Assembly (NCBI GenBank): GCA_000719695.1
Contig: JOHN01000045.1
Span: 1-64,000, forward strand
Length of the DNA stretch: 64,000 nucleotides
Direction of reading: 5' to 3'
Origin: Streptomyces sp. NRRL F-6131
Lineage (GTDB): Bacteria; Actinomycetota; Actinomycetes; Streptomycetales; Streptomycetaceae
The notes beneath the pieces are model-generated. The model was given only the letters and a program-made list of their open reading frames with translations, did no database searches and had not been told where the DNA came from. Below, in pieces: positions 28,957-37,277 of this stretch (the first letter of the stretch is position 1; each line of letters opens with the position of its first letter). The position numbers and the translations under genes are program-made.

Positions 28957-30183
28957 TCAGGCGGCGGCGGGCACCGCGGGCTGCGCGGCGACGGGCGCGG
29001 TGGCGGGCATCGCGGCGGGCCCGGCGGCGGGCTCGCGGACCAGTCGGGCGGTCAGCTCGGCGATCCGGGCGGAGGCCAGGCCGTCGCCGTAGGGGCTCGG
29101 CGTGGCGGCGAGCCGGGCGAGCCGTTCGGGAGTGTCGGAGAGCCAGGCCCGGGCGAGGTCGCCGAGCTCGTCGCCGGGTGCCACCAGCGCGGCGAAGCCG
29201 GCCTCGACCGCCTCGGGCCGCTCGGTGGAGCGGCGCACGACCAGCAGGGGGCGGCCGAGCACGGTGCACTCCTCCTGCACGCCGCCGGAGTCGGAGACCA
29301 GTAGCGCGGCGTGCCGGGCCAGGCCCAGGAAGTCCGCGTAACCGACCGGCCCGGTCACCGCGAGCCGGGCCAGCAGGCCGTCCAGGGCGAAGCGCTCGAC
29401 GGCGGCCCGGGTGCGCGGGTGCATCGGGAACAGCACGGGGGTGCCGGCCCGGGCGATCCGGTCGAGCTCGGTGAGGACGGCGCCGAGCGCCTCGGCGGTG
29501 TCGGTGTTCTCCGGCCGGTGCACGGTGGCGAGCACGTAGCCGTCGGGCGCGAGGCCGTGCCGGGCGAGCAGTTCGGCGCGCTGCGCGGCGTCGGGCAGCG
29601 AGCGGCGGACCACCTCGACGACGGTGTTGCCGGTGAGGGCGATCCGCTCCTCGTCGAGGGACTCGGCGCGCAGGTTGGCGGCGTTGTCGGGGGTGGCGGC
29701 GCACAGCAGGTCGGCGACGTGGTCGACCATCACCCGGTTGTGCTCCTCGGGCATCGCCCGGTCGAAGCTGCGCAGTCCGGCCTCGACGTGGACCAGCGGG
29801 ATCTCCCGGGCGTTGGCGGCCAGTGCCCCGGCCAGGGTCGCGTTGGTGTCGCCCTGGACGACGACGGCGGCCGGGCGGTCCTCGGCGAACGCGGCGTCGA
29901 GCTGGCCGAGCGACTGGGCGATCTGGCCGGCCCGGGGGCGTCCGCCGACGCCGGTGAGCAGTTCGGGGCGGGGCAGGCCGAGGTCGCGCAGGAAGCGGCC
30001 GGACATCGCCTCGTCCCAGTGCTGGCCGGTGTGGACCAGCCGGGTGGCGGGGCCGAGCTCGTGGATCAGCGGGGCGAGCTTGACCAGCTCCGGGCGGGTG
30101 CCGAGGACGACGGCCACGCTGGCGGGGGCGAGCGGGTGGGCGGCGGTCCGGGCGGCGGTCCGGGGGGCGGGGCACGGGGTCAT
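28957..30183 (-). CDS. wecB: UDP-N-acetylglucosamine 2-epimerase (non-hydrolysing)
   Basis: 408 residues, GT-B fold. VVLGTRPELVKLAPLI at the N-terminus, VVVQGDTNATLAGAL, HVEAGLRSFDRAMPEE, HRPENTD and SDSGGVQEEC near 295 are the WecB/MnaA signatures. The enzyme interconverts UDP-GlcNAc and UDP-ManNAc for a cell-surface glycan. An Ala/Pro-rich tail is extra. ATG 30183 has GGAG upstream. It follows the glycosyltransferase gene at 31737 by 120 bp on the same strand, so the two probably act in one polysaccharide pathway. Confidence 0.93.
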   Translation of the reverse strand: MTPCPAPRTAARTAAHPLAPASVAVVLGTRPELVKLAPLIHELGPATRLVHTGQHWDEAMSGRFLRDLGLPRPELLTGVGGRPRAGQIAQSLGQLDAAFAEDRPAAVVVQGDTNATLAGALAANAREIPLVHVEAGLRSFDRAMPEEHNRVMVDHVADLLCAATPDNAANLRAESLDEERIALTGNTVVEVVRRSLPDAAQRAELLARHGLAPDGYVLATVHRPENTDTAEALGAVLTELDRIARAGTPVLFPMHPRTRAAVERFALDGLLARLAVTGPVGYADFLGLARHAALLVSDSGGVQEECTVLGRPLLVVRRSTERPEAVEAGFAALVAPGDELGDLARAWLSDTPERLARLAATPSPYGDGLASARIAELTARLVREPAAGPAAMPATAPVAAQPAVPAAA

Positions 30184-30268
30184 GGCGGGACGGCTCCGGG
30201 TCGGGTCGGAAGTGTCGGTCGGGAGGGTCGGTCGAGGGTGCGGCGCGCGGCGGCGCGGGGCCGCCCGG

Positions 30269-30301
30269 CGGCGGGCCGGTGGCGGGCCGGCGGCGGGCCG
30301 G
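30269..30301. repeat. 11-bp tandem repeat between the glycosyltransferase and wecB
   Basis: Unit (c/t)ggcgggccgg at 30269, 30280 and 30291, ending three bases before the glycosyltransferase stop codon. Confidence 0.8.
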
Positions 30302-30303
30302 GG

Positions 30304-31737
30304 TCAGGACTCCAGGGCAGTGGGGGCGCCGAGGGCGACCTTCTCGGCGTTGCGCCGGGTCTTGGCCCAGCCGTTGCGGCCGAGCAGCAGCCGGACGGCG
30401 GCCCGGGTGGCGACCACGAACAGGTGGTAGGCGTAGAGCCAGACCAGGACGCCCCAGAGCAGGCCGGTGAGCCTGCTCCGGTCGGGGTGGACGAGCCGGC
30501 GGTAGGCGGGTCCCCAGCAGACCATCGGCAGGGTGGCGAGGACGAAGGCGAGCGCCATCCAGGGGCCGAAGCGCAGCTGGAAGTCGGCGGTCTCCTCGGG
30601 GAAGAGCACCAGTCCGGCGCCGGTGATGGCGAGCGACAGCGGGGTGAGGACGACCAGCAGGACGCAGACCACCGGCTGGAGGAAGGTGTAGAGCACCTCG
30701 GCCTTGCCGGCGGTCCGGTAGTGCGGCGAGCGCAGCACCCGGCCGGTGTAGCGCAGGCACTGCAGGTTGCCCTGGGCCCAGCGGGTGCGCTGGGTGAGGA
30801 AGCGCCGCCAGGAGACCAGCGCCTCCTGGGAGACGTGGGTGTCGGTGACGTGGGTGAGCCGCCAGCCGGCGAGGCGCAGGTCGAGGCCGGACTCGTAGTC
30901 CTCCAGCAGGGCGCGCTCGGGCCAGGGGCGGCCGTCGCGGCCCTCCTCGGCGGTGAGCGCGTCCAGGGCGGTGAGTCGGACGAACTGGCCGTTGCCGCCG
31001 AGGCCGACGCTGCCGGTGCGCCGGCGCAGCAGCTGCATGCCGGCGTTGTTGGCCCGGAACTCGACGTCCTGCATCCGGACCAGGGCGCGGGCGAGGGCGT
31101 TGGCGGCGCGGCCGCGGCCGGGCAGCGGGCGCGCGTCCTCGGCGTTGCGCATCCGGACGCCGATCTGGACGGCGCCGGTGTCGGGGCGGCCCATCGCGCG
31201 GTCGTTGCAGACCTGTGCGAGGGTGCCGGGGTCGAGCTGTCCGTCGGCGTCGACGACGCCGAGGACCACCCGGGAGCGGTCGGTGCCGGGCGGCAGCGCG
31301 GCGGAGATCTCCCGGTAGGCGGCGTTGAGGGCGGCGCCCTTGCCGATCCGGGCGTGCGGGCGGCGGCGCTGGACGAGGTGGACGCGTCCGTCCTGGGCGG
31401 CGGCGGCCAGCACCAGGTCGCGGGTGGTGTCGTCGCTGTCGTCGTCGATCACCCACAGGTGGGCGGCGGGGGCGACGGCGCGCAGTCCGGCCAGGGTCTG
31501 GGTGACCACGGCCTCCTCGTCCCGGCAGGGGATCACCAGGTGCCAGTCGAAGGCGGCGGGGTCGCCGGGGTCGGCCGGGCGCTGGTGCCGGAAGGCGTGC
31601 CGGGAGCCGGCCCAGTAGACCAGGAAGCGGCCGAAGACCAGGAGCATGTAGCCGAGCAGGGCCAGCGAGAGCAGGTCGCCGATCTGGACGAAGCCGTCCC
31701 GACGCATCTCGACGAACTGGCGCAGGGCGTTGGGCAT
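30304..31737 (-). CDS. Membrane glycosyltransferase, family 2 (processive type)
   Basis: 477 residues. One N-terminal membrane helix (about 15-40) is followed by a cytosolic GT-A domain with HLVIPCRDEEA, VIDDDSDD, the metal site VVDADGQ, LLEDYESGLD and QRTRWAQG (the Q-x-x-R-W motif of cellulose/hyaluronan/poly-GlcNAc synthases). Three or four C-terminal membrane helices complete it. Such enzymes polymerise a nucleotide sugar and pass the chain across the membrane. ATG 31737 is supported by gaggag on the minus strand; the frame extends to 31791 without better signals. Next to wecB, ManNAc- or GlcNAc-containing polymer is a reasonable inference; substrate is not provable. Confidence 0.88.
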   Translation of the reverse strand: MPNALRQFVEMRRDGFVQIGDLLSLALLGYMLLVFGRFLVYWAGSRHAFRHQRPADPGDPAAFDWHLVIPCRDEEAVVTQTLAGLRAVAPAAHLWVIDDDSDDTTRDLVLAAAAQDGRVHLVQRRRPHARIGKGAALNAAYREISAALPPGTDRSRVVLGVVDADGQLDPGTLAQVCNDRAMGRPDTGAVQIGVRMRNAEDARPLPGRGRAANALARALVRMQDVEFRANNAGMQLLRRRTGSVGLGGNGQFVRLTALDALTAEEGRDGRPWPERALLEDYESGLDLRLAGWRLTHVTDTHVSQEALVSWRRFLTQRTRWAQGNLQCLRYTGRVLRSPHYRTAGKAEVLYTFLQPVVCVLLVVLTPLSLAITGAGLVLFPEETADFQLRFGPWMALAFVLATLPMVCWGPAYRRLVHPDRSRLTGLLWGVLVWLYAYHLFVVATRAAVRLLLGRNGWAKTRRNAEKVALGAPTALES

Positions 31738-31898
31738 GGCGCGGTGCTCCTCATGATCAAAGGCGATTTGTCTCCCTAGGGTGCGAATCAATGCTTCATT
31801 GCGGTCTGATGTCGCTGAATCGATAGTAAACGCGGAAAACGGCCAACTCGGGCAAAGTGGTGGTTCTCACCCCGTGGGGAGCGGCGGCCCGCGCTCCG

Positions 31899-31911
31899 TA
31901 GACTGTGCTCG
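31899..31911 (+). promoter_or_regulatory. folC -10 box, leaderless start
   Basis: TAGACT (31899-31904), six bases, then GTG 31911. No Shine-Dalgarno precedes the GTG. The gap 31738-31898 is AT-rich and also serves the divergent glycosyltransferase. Confidence 0.6.
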
Positions 31912-33302
31912 TGAGCGACAAGGCCGACCCGAACCCGTACACCCTCCGCCCCGCCGACGGCGGCACCGGCGACGCCCTGCGCGACGTCGAGGTGGAACTC
32001 TCCGCGCGCTGGCCGGAGAACAAGCTGGAGCCCTCGCTCGACCGGATCGAGGCCCTGATGGACATCCTGGGCCAGCCCCAGCGGTCCTTCCCCTCCATCC
32101 ACATCACCGGGACCAACGGCAAGACCTCCACCGCCCGGATGATCGAACAGCTGCTCGGCACCTTCGAGCTGCGCACCGGCCGCTACACCAGCCCGCACGT
32201 GGAGAGCGTCACCGAGCGGATCAGCCTGGACGGCGCCCCGATCACCCCCGAGCGGTTCGTCGAGGTCTACCGCGACATCGAGCCCTACGTGCGGATGGTC
32301 GACGAGCGCGAGCCCGTCGCGATGTCCTTCTTCGAGGTGCTCACCGGCATGGCCTACGCGGCCTTCGCCGACGCGCCGGTGGACGTCGCCGTCGTCGAGG
32401 TCGGCATGGGCGGCTCCTGGGACGCCACCAACGTCATCGACGCCGGGGTCGCCGTGATCACCCCGATCGGCCTGGACCACACCGACAAACTCGGGGAGAC
32501 CACCGGCGAGATCGCCGTCGAGAAGTCCGGGATCGTCAAGACCGGCGCCGTCGCCGTCGTCGCCCAGCAGCAGCTCGACGCCGCCCAGACCATCCTGCGG
32601 CGCGCCGTCGAGGTGGACGCCACGGTCGCCCGCGAGGGCATGGAGTTCGGCGTCATCCGCCGCGAACTCGCGATCGGCGGCCAGCTGGTGACGCTGCGCG
32701 GGATCGGCGGCGAGGAGTACGAGGACGTCTTCCTGCCGCTGCACGGCGAGTTCCAGGCCCAGAACGCCGCCCTCGCCCTGGCCGCCGTCGAGGCGTTCTT
32801 CGGCGTCGGCGGCGCCCGCGGCGGGCAGCTCGACGTCGACAAGGTCCGCCAGGCCTTCTCCGGCGTCAGCTCCCCGGGCCGGCTGGAGGTCGTCCGGCGC
32901 AGCCCCACGATCCTCCTGGACGCCGCCCACAACCCGCACGGCGCCCGCGCCACCGTCGCCGCGATCGGCGAGTCCTTCGGCTTCACCCGGCTGGTCGGCG
33001 TGATCGGCACCAGCGGCGACAAGGACGTGGCCGGCCTGCTGGAGGCCTTCGAGCCGGTCCTCGCCGAGGTCGTGATCACCCAGAACTCCACCCACCGCGC
33101 GATGGACGTGGACGAGCTGGCCGCGCTCGCGGTCGACGTCTTCGGCGAGGACCGCGTCCAGGTCGAGCCCCGCCTCGACGACGCCATCGCCGCCGCCGTC
33201 ACCCTGGCCGAGGAGGAGGGCGACCTCGGCGGCGCCGGGGTGCTGGTCACCGGATCGGTCATCACGGTGGGCGAGGCCCGCCTGCTGCTCGGGAGGAAGT
33301 GA
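31911..33302 (+). CDS. folC: Bifunctional folylpolyglutamate synthase/dihydrofolate synthase
   Basis: 463 residues of the Mur-ligase fold. The P-loop is ITGTNGKTSTARM near residue 67, with SPHVESVTERI, VEVGMGGSWDATN and LDAAHNPHGA further on. It adds glutamate to dihydropteroate and tetrahydrofolates. GTG 31911 is chosen because it lies six nt behind TAGACT; GTG 31905 is in frame but would overlap the promoter's transcription start. The DUF4233 gene begins two bases after its stop. Confidence 0.95.
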   Translation: MSDKADPNPYTLRPADGGTGDALRDVEVELSARWPENKLEPSLDRIEALMDILGQPQRSFPSIHITGTNGKTSTARMIEQLLGTFELRTGRYTSPHVESVTERISLDGAPITPERFVEVYRDIEPYVRMVDEREPVAMSFFEVLTGMAYAAFADAPVDVAVVEVGMGGSWDATNVIDAGVAVITPIGLDHTDKLGETTGEIAVEKSGIVKTGAVAVVAQQQLDAAQTILRRAVEVDATVAREGMEFGVIRRELAIGGQLVTLRGIGGEEYEDVFLPLHGEFQAQNAALALAAVEAFFGVGGARGGQLDVDKVRQAFSGVSSPGRLEVVRRSPTILLDAAHNPHGARATVAAIGESFGFTRLVGVIGTSGDKDVAGLLEAFEPVLAEVVITQNSTHRAMDVDELAALAVDVFGEDRVQVEPRLDDAIAAAVTLAEEEGDLGGAGVLVTGSVITVGEARLLLGRK

Positions 33303-33304
33303 CG

Positions 33305-33643
33305 ATGAGGACGCTCTGCTCCTCGACGCTGATCGGCGAGGCCCTCGTGGTGCTCTTCGCGGCCCTGGTCGCGATGCAGCTCACGGACGTCTCCCACGGC
33401 GCCCTGTGGACGGTCAGCGGCATCGCCATGGTGCTGTGCGTGCTGCTCTGCGGCATGATCACCCGCCCCGGCGCGGTGGCCGTCGGCTGGGCCCTCCAGC
33501 TCGGGCTGATCGCCAGCGGCTTCGTCGTACCGACCATGTTCGCGCTCGGCGCGATCTTCGCCGGCCTCTGGTGGTGCTCGGTGCACTACGGCCGGAAGAT
33601 CGACGAGATCAAGGCCGCCCGGGCCGCCGCCGCGGCCGTCTGA
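33305..33643 (+). CDS. DUF4233 family membrane protein
   Basis: 112 residues with three to four hydrophobic segments (STLIGEALVVLFAALVA, LWTVSGIAMVLCVLLCG, VAVGWALQLGLIASGFVV, MFALGAIFAGLWWCSV) and a basic C-terminus YGRKIDEIKAARAAAAA. DUF4233 is an actinobacterial family of unknown function found directly after folC, which is the arrangement here (start 2 nt after the folC stop, translationally coupled). A role in folate metabolism or transport is sometimes guessed from this linkage but is unproven. Confidence 0.85.
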   Translation: MRTLCSSTLIGEALVVLFAALVAMQLTDVSHGALWTVSGIAMVLCVLLCGMITRPGAVAVGWALQLGLIASGFVVPTMFALGAIFAGLWWCSVHYGRKIDEIKAARAAAAAV

Positions 33644-33646
33644 GAC

Positions 33647-33669
33647 CGCCCCGGACCGGGTCCGGGGCG
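33647..33669 (+). terminator. folC-DUF4233 terminator
   Basis: Perfect 9-bp stem cgccccgga / tccggggcg around ccggg, immediately after the stop. Confidence 0.85.
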
Positions 33670-33774
33670 TTCGCTCACGCAAGGTAACCTCTGCGGTAGC
33701 CGCACGGCGCACGCGACATCGCGCGTGCGTGCCGATCCGCGTGCGCGCCGACCCCGAATTCCCAGGAGACACCC

Positions 33775-34188
33775 GTGTCCCAGCGCACTCTCGTCCTGCT
33801 CAAGCCCGACGCCGTCAAGCGCGGCCTGGCCGGCGAGATCATCAGCCGGATCGAGCGCAAGGCCGGCTGGCGGCTCGCCGCCGTCGAGCTGCGCACCTTC
33901 GACCGGGCGACGCTGGAGCAGCACTACGCCGAGCACGTCGGCCGCCCGTTCTACGAGCCGCTGCTGGAGTTCATGACCTCCGGCCCGTCCCTCGCCCTGA
34001 TCGTCGAGGGCGAGGAGGTCGTCGCCGGCATCCGCATGCTGGCCGGCGCCACCAACCCGCTCGAGGCCGGGGCCGGCACCATCCGCGGCGACTACGCGAC
34101 CATCACCCGCGAGAACCTCATCCACGCCTCCGACTCGGTGGAGTCCGCCGAGCGCGAGATCAAGATTTTCTTCCCCGCCCACGCCTGA
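33775..34188 (+). CDS. ndk: Nucleoside diphosphate kinase
   Basis: 137 residues, the normal size. It transfers phosphate between nucleoside triphosphates and diphosphates through a phospho-histidine, His in NLIHASDSVESAEREI near residue 117. RTLVLLKPDAVKRGL and TIRGDY complete the signature. GTG 33775 is preceded by cccaggag at 33762. It has its own terminator. Confidence 0.96.
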   Translation: MSQRTLVLLKPDAVKRGLAGEIISRIERKAGWRLAAVELRTFDRATLEQHYAEHVGRPFYEPLLEFMTSGPSLALIVEGEEVVAGIRMLAGATNPLEAGAGTIRGDYATITRENLIHASDSVESAEREIKIFFPAHA

Positions 34189-34216
34189 CCCCACGGGCAC
34201 CGGGACCTTCGGACCG

Positions 34217-34246
34217 CCCCGGCCGGGACCATTGGCCCGGCCGGGG
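34217..34246 (+). terminator. ndk terminator
   Basis: 11-bp stem ccccggccggg / cccggccgggg around accattgg, followed by cattctta. Confidence 0.88.
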
Positions 34247-34486
34247 CATTCTTATCGGGAAATAGGGAACCAGGCCCTCCGACACGGCGTCCCAATGCCC
34301 GGAGAAGCGATCACGCCCCGGACAATGGTCGGCATGCCCCACGTCGACGTCCGTGCCGAACGGCGTGACTACGATGGACGCGACTCAAGGGCCCGGTAAG
34401 GCAGCTCAGCCGGTCGCCGCCCGTTCACGGGCGCGCACACCGTTCACCCCACAAAGACTCCGAGCCCGGGAAGGCACCCACACCCC

Positions 34487-35524
34487 ATGGCGAGCAACCT
34501 GTCGTTCATCGGCCGCGACTTGGCGATCGACCTCGGAACTGCCAACACGCTGGTGTACGTCAGGGGCAAGGGAATCGTCCTCAACGAGCCGTCCGTGGTC
34601 GCGGTGAACACCAACACCGGCGGCATCCTCGCCGTCGGCTCCGAGGCCAAGAAGATGATCGGCCGCACCCCCGGCAACATCGTGGCCATCCGCCCGCTCA
34701 AGGACGGCGTGATCGCCGACTTCGAGATCACCGAGCGGATGCTGCGCTACTTCATCCTCAAGGTGCACCGCCGCCGCTTCCTCGCCCGCCCCCGGGTCGT
34801 CGTCTGCGTCCCCTCCGGCATCACCGGCGTCGAGCGCCGCGCCGTCATCGAGGCCTCCCTCCAGGCCGGCTGCCGCCAGGTGCACATCATCGAGGAGCCG
34901 ATGGCCGCCGCCATCGGCGCCGGACTCCCCGTCCACGAGCCCACCGGCAACATGGTCGTCGACATCGGCGGCGGCACCACCGAGGTCGCCGTCATCTCCC
35001 TCGGCGGCATCGTCACCGCGCAGTCCATCCGGGTCGCCGGCGACGAACTCGACAACGCCATCGTCCAGCACATCAAGAAGGAGTACTCGCTGCTCCTCGG
35101 CGAGCGCAGCGCCGAACAGATCAAGATGAGCATCGGCTCCGCCTTCGGCCTGGAGGGCGAGAAGGACGAGCACGCCGAGATCCGCGGCCGCGACCTCGTC
35201 AGCGGCCTGCCCAAGACCGTCGTCATCTCCGCCGCCGAGGTCCGCGAAGCCATCGACGAGCCGGTCAACTCGATCATCGACGCGGTCAAGACCACCCTCG
35301 ACCAGTGCCCGCCCGAGCTGGCCGGCGACGTCATGGACCGGGGCATCGTGCTCACCGGCGGCGGCGCCCTGCTCCGCGGCCTGGACGAGCGGCTGCGCCG
35401 GGAGACCGGCATGCCGATCCACATCGCCGAGAACCCGCTGGACTCCGTCGCGCTCGGATCCGGCAAGTGCGTCGAGGAGTTCGAGGCGCTCCAGCAGGTA
35501 CTCGACGCCGCACCGCGCCGTTAG
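34487..35524 (+). CDS. mreB: Rod shape-determining protein MreB
   Basis: 345-residue bacterial actin. [16 protein letters not shown] is phosphate loop 1, [14 protein letters not shown] phosphate loop 2, and [14 protein letters not shown] the adenosine motif. In Streptomyces MreB acts mainly in spore-wall synthesis rather than in vegetative growth, with MreC, MreD, PBP2 and RodA encoded downstream. ATG 34487 has no strong ribosome site (gggaaggca). TACGAT at 34370-34375 is a possible -10 box. A 7-bp hairpin separates it from mreC. Confidence 0.96.
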   Translation: MASNLSFIGRDLAIDLGTANTLVYVRGKGIVLNEPSVVAVNTNTGGILAVGSEAKKMIGRTPGNIVAIRPLKDGVIADFEITERMLRYFILKVHRRRFLARPRVVVCVPSGITGVERRAVIEASLQAGCRQVHIIEEPMAAAIGAGLPVHEPTGNMVVDIGGGTTEVAVISLGGIVTAQSIRVAGDELDNAIVQHIKKEYSLLLGERSAEQIKMSIGSAFGLEGEKDEHAEIRGRDLVSGLPKTVVISAAEVREAIDEPVNSIIDAVKTTLDQCPPELAGDVMDRGIVLTGGGALLRGLDERLRRETGMPIHIAENPLDSVALGSGKCVEEFEALQQVLDAAPRR

Positions 35525-35559
35525 CAGAACCGAAACACCAGCCGAACTGACGGGTCCCC

Positions 35560-35580
35560 GCCCGGGTCCACAGCCCGGGC
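35560..35580 (+). terminator. Hairpin between mreB and mreC, possible attenuator
   Basis: gcccggg-tccacag-cccgggc, without a T run. It could produce a larger amount of mreB mRNA than of the full operon. Confidence 0.4.
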
Positions 35581-35617
35581 CGGCGGGCCAGGGGTACGAA
35601 GGGGCAGTACCAGCACC

Positions 35618-36577
35618 GTGAGGGACACACGAGAGAGCCGGCTGCTGCTCATCCTGCTGGTGGCCGTCGCGTTCGCGCTGATCACCGTCGACATCAAGGG
35701 CGGTGAGAGCTCACCGCTGGGCGGCGCCCGGCGCGTCGCCGCCACCGCCCTCGGCCCGGTCGAACGCGGCGCCGCCAGCGCCGTCGACCCGGTCGCCGAC
35801 ACCGTCCGCGCCTTCCGCGACGCCGCCTCGAACAGCGGCCGCACCGACCAGCTCGCCCGCGAGAACACCGAACTGCGGCAGAAACTGGCCTCCTCCGACA
35901 TGGCCGGCGGACGCACCAAGCAACTCGACGACCTGCTGCGCACCGCCGGCGCCGGCGGCTACACCGTCAAGGCCGCCCAGACCATCGCGATCGGCCCGGC
36001 CCAGGGCTTCTCCTGGACCATCACCATCGACGCCGGCAGCGACGACGGCCTCACCCGCGACATGACCGTCATCAACGGCCAGGGCCTGGTCGGCCGGATC
36101 ACCACCGTCGCCCCGACCACCGCCACCGTGCTGCTCGCCTCCGACCCCGGCTTCACCGCCGGCACCCGGCTCGAGGGCACCGGAGAGATCGGCTTCGCCG
36201 CCGGCGGCGGCACCAGCGCCATGAAGGTCTCCCTGCTCAACGGCAAGGCCCAGGTCAAGGAGGGCGACCGGCTGGTCACCTTCGGCTCGCAGAGCGGCCG
36301 TCCGTTCGTCCCCGGCGTCCCCGTCGGCAAGGTCGTCCAGGTCGAGGCCAACCCCGGACAGCTCACCAAGACCGTCCTGGTCGAGCCCTTCGTCCAGTTC
36401 ACCCGGCTCGACCTGGTCGGCGTCGTCGTCGTCCCGCCGCGCACCGACCCGCGCGACGCCGTCCTGCCGCCCGCCCCCGCGCCGGCCGCCCAGGGCCAGG
36501 CCCCGGCGGCGCCCGCCGCGCCCGCGGCAGCGCCGGCCGCCGCCGCCCCGCCCGCCAAGCCCACTGGGGGGAACTGA
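35618..36577 (+). CDS. mreC: Rod shape-determining protein MreC
   Basis: 319 residues: short cytoplasmic end, one membrane helix (LLLILLVAVAFALITV, about 8-25), a coiled-coil of about 60-100 (ARENTELRQKLASSDM) and the periplasmic beta domain (GFSWTITIDAGSDDGL onward). An Ala/Pro-rich tail ends the protein. It links MreB filaments to the wall synthases. GTG 35618 follows aaggggcag. mreD begins three bases after its stop. Confidence 0.94.
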   Translation: MRDTRESRLLLILLVAVAFALITVDIKGGESSPLGGARRVAATALGPVERGAASAVDPVADTVRAFRDAASNSGRTDQLARENTELRQKLASSDMAGGRTKQLDDLLRTAGAGGYTVKAAQTIAIGPAQGFSWTITIDAGSDDGLTRDMTVINGQGLVGRITTVAPTTATVLLASDPGFTAGTRLEGTGEIGFAAGGGTSAMKVSLLNGKAQVKEGDRLVTFGSQSGRPFVPGVPVGKVVQVEANPGQLTKTVLVEPFVQFTRLDLVGVVVVPPRTDPRDAVLPPAPAPAAQGQAPAAPAAPAAAPAAAAPPAKPTGGN

Positions 36578-36580
36578 GCC

Positions 36581-37219
36581 ATGCGCCTCGCCCGCATCCC
36601 CGTCTCCGCGATCCTGATCCTGCTCGGACTGCTGCTCCAGGTCAGCGTCTTCGGCCGACTGCAACTGCCCGGCGCGACCCCGGACATACTGCTGCTCGTC
36701 GTCGTCGGCCTCGCCATGGTCTACGGACCCACCGGCGGCTGCCTGGTCGGCTTCGCGGCCGGCCTGCTCGCCGACCTCGCCCCGCCCTCCGACCACGCCA
36801 TCGGCCGCTACGCGCTGGTGCTCTGCCTGATGGGCTACGCCGCCGGACTGCTGCGACCCGAGCACGGCCGGCAGCGCTCCGTCTCCAGCGCGCTGCTCGT
36901 GGTCGCCGTCGCCGCGATCGCCTCCACCCTGCTGTACGCGATGGTCGGCGCCCTGGTCGGCGACACCGCCGCCCGGCACGTCGGGCTCGGCCAGCTCGTC
37001 GTCACCGCCCTGCTCTACGACCTGCTGCTCGCCCCCTTCGTGGTGCCCGCCGTGATGCTGATCGCCCGCCGCTTCGGCAAGGACCCGCTGTCCGTCGCCG
37101 ACGACGACGAGGGCGGCCCCGGCCTCGGCAGCCTGGCCCGCTACCGCACCACCCGCGAGCCCTCGGCCGGCCCGGCCTACCGCAAGAAGCGCCTGCTCGG
37201 CGCGGGAAAGCGCCCCTGA
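36581..37219 (+). CDS. mreD: Rod shape-determining protein MreD
   Basis: 212-residue membrane protein with five or six helices (for example PVSAILILLGLLLQVSVF and LLVVAVAAIASTLLYAMV) and a basic cytoplasmic tail. It completes the MreBCD scaffold. ATG 36581 is three nt after the mreC stop, so translation is coupled. Confidence 0.92.
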   Translation: MRLARIPVSAILILLGLLLQVSVFGRLQLPGATPDILLLVVVGLAMVYGPTGGCLVGFAAGLLADLAPPSDHAIGRYALVLCLMGYAAGLLRPEHGRQRSVSSALLVVAVAAIASTLLYAMVGALVGDTAARHVGLGQLVVTALLYDLLLAPFVVPAVMLIARRFGKDPLSVADDDEGGPGLGSLARYRTTREPSAGPAYRKKRLLGAGKRP

Positions 37220-37277
37220 CCCGCCCCCGCCCCGACCGGCCCCGCCCGCCCCTGTTCAGTTTTGGAGCGCACGAGAC

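Noticed and set aside
28895-31456. 853-codon minus-strand frame over wecB and the glycosyltransferase
   Set aside because: Arg/Pro/Ala-rich shifted frame of two real genes on the same strand.
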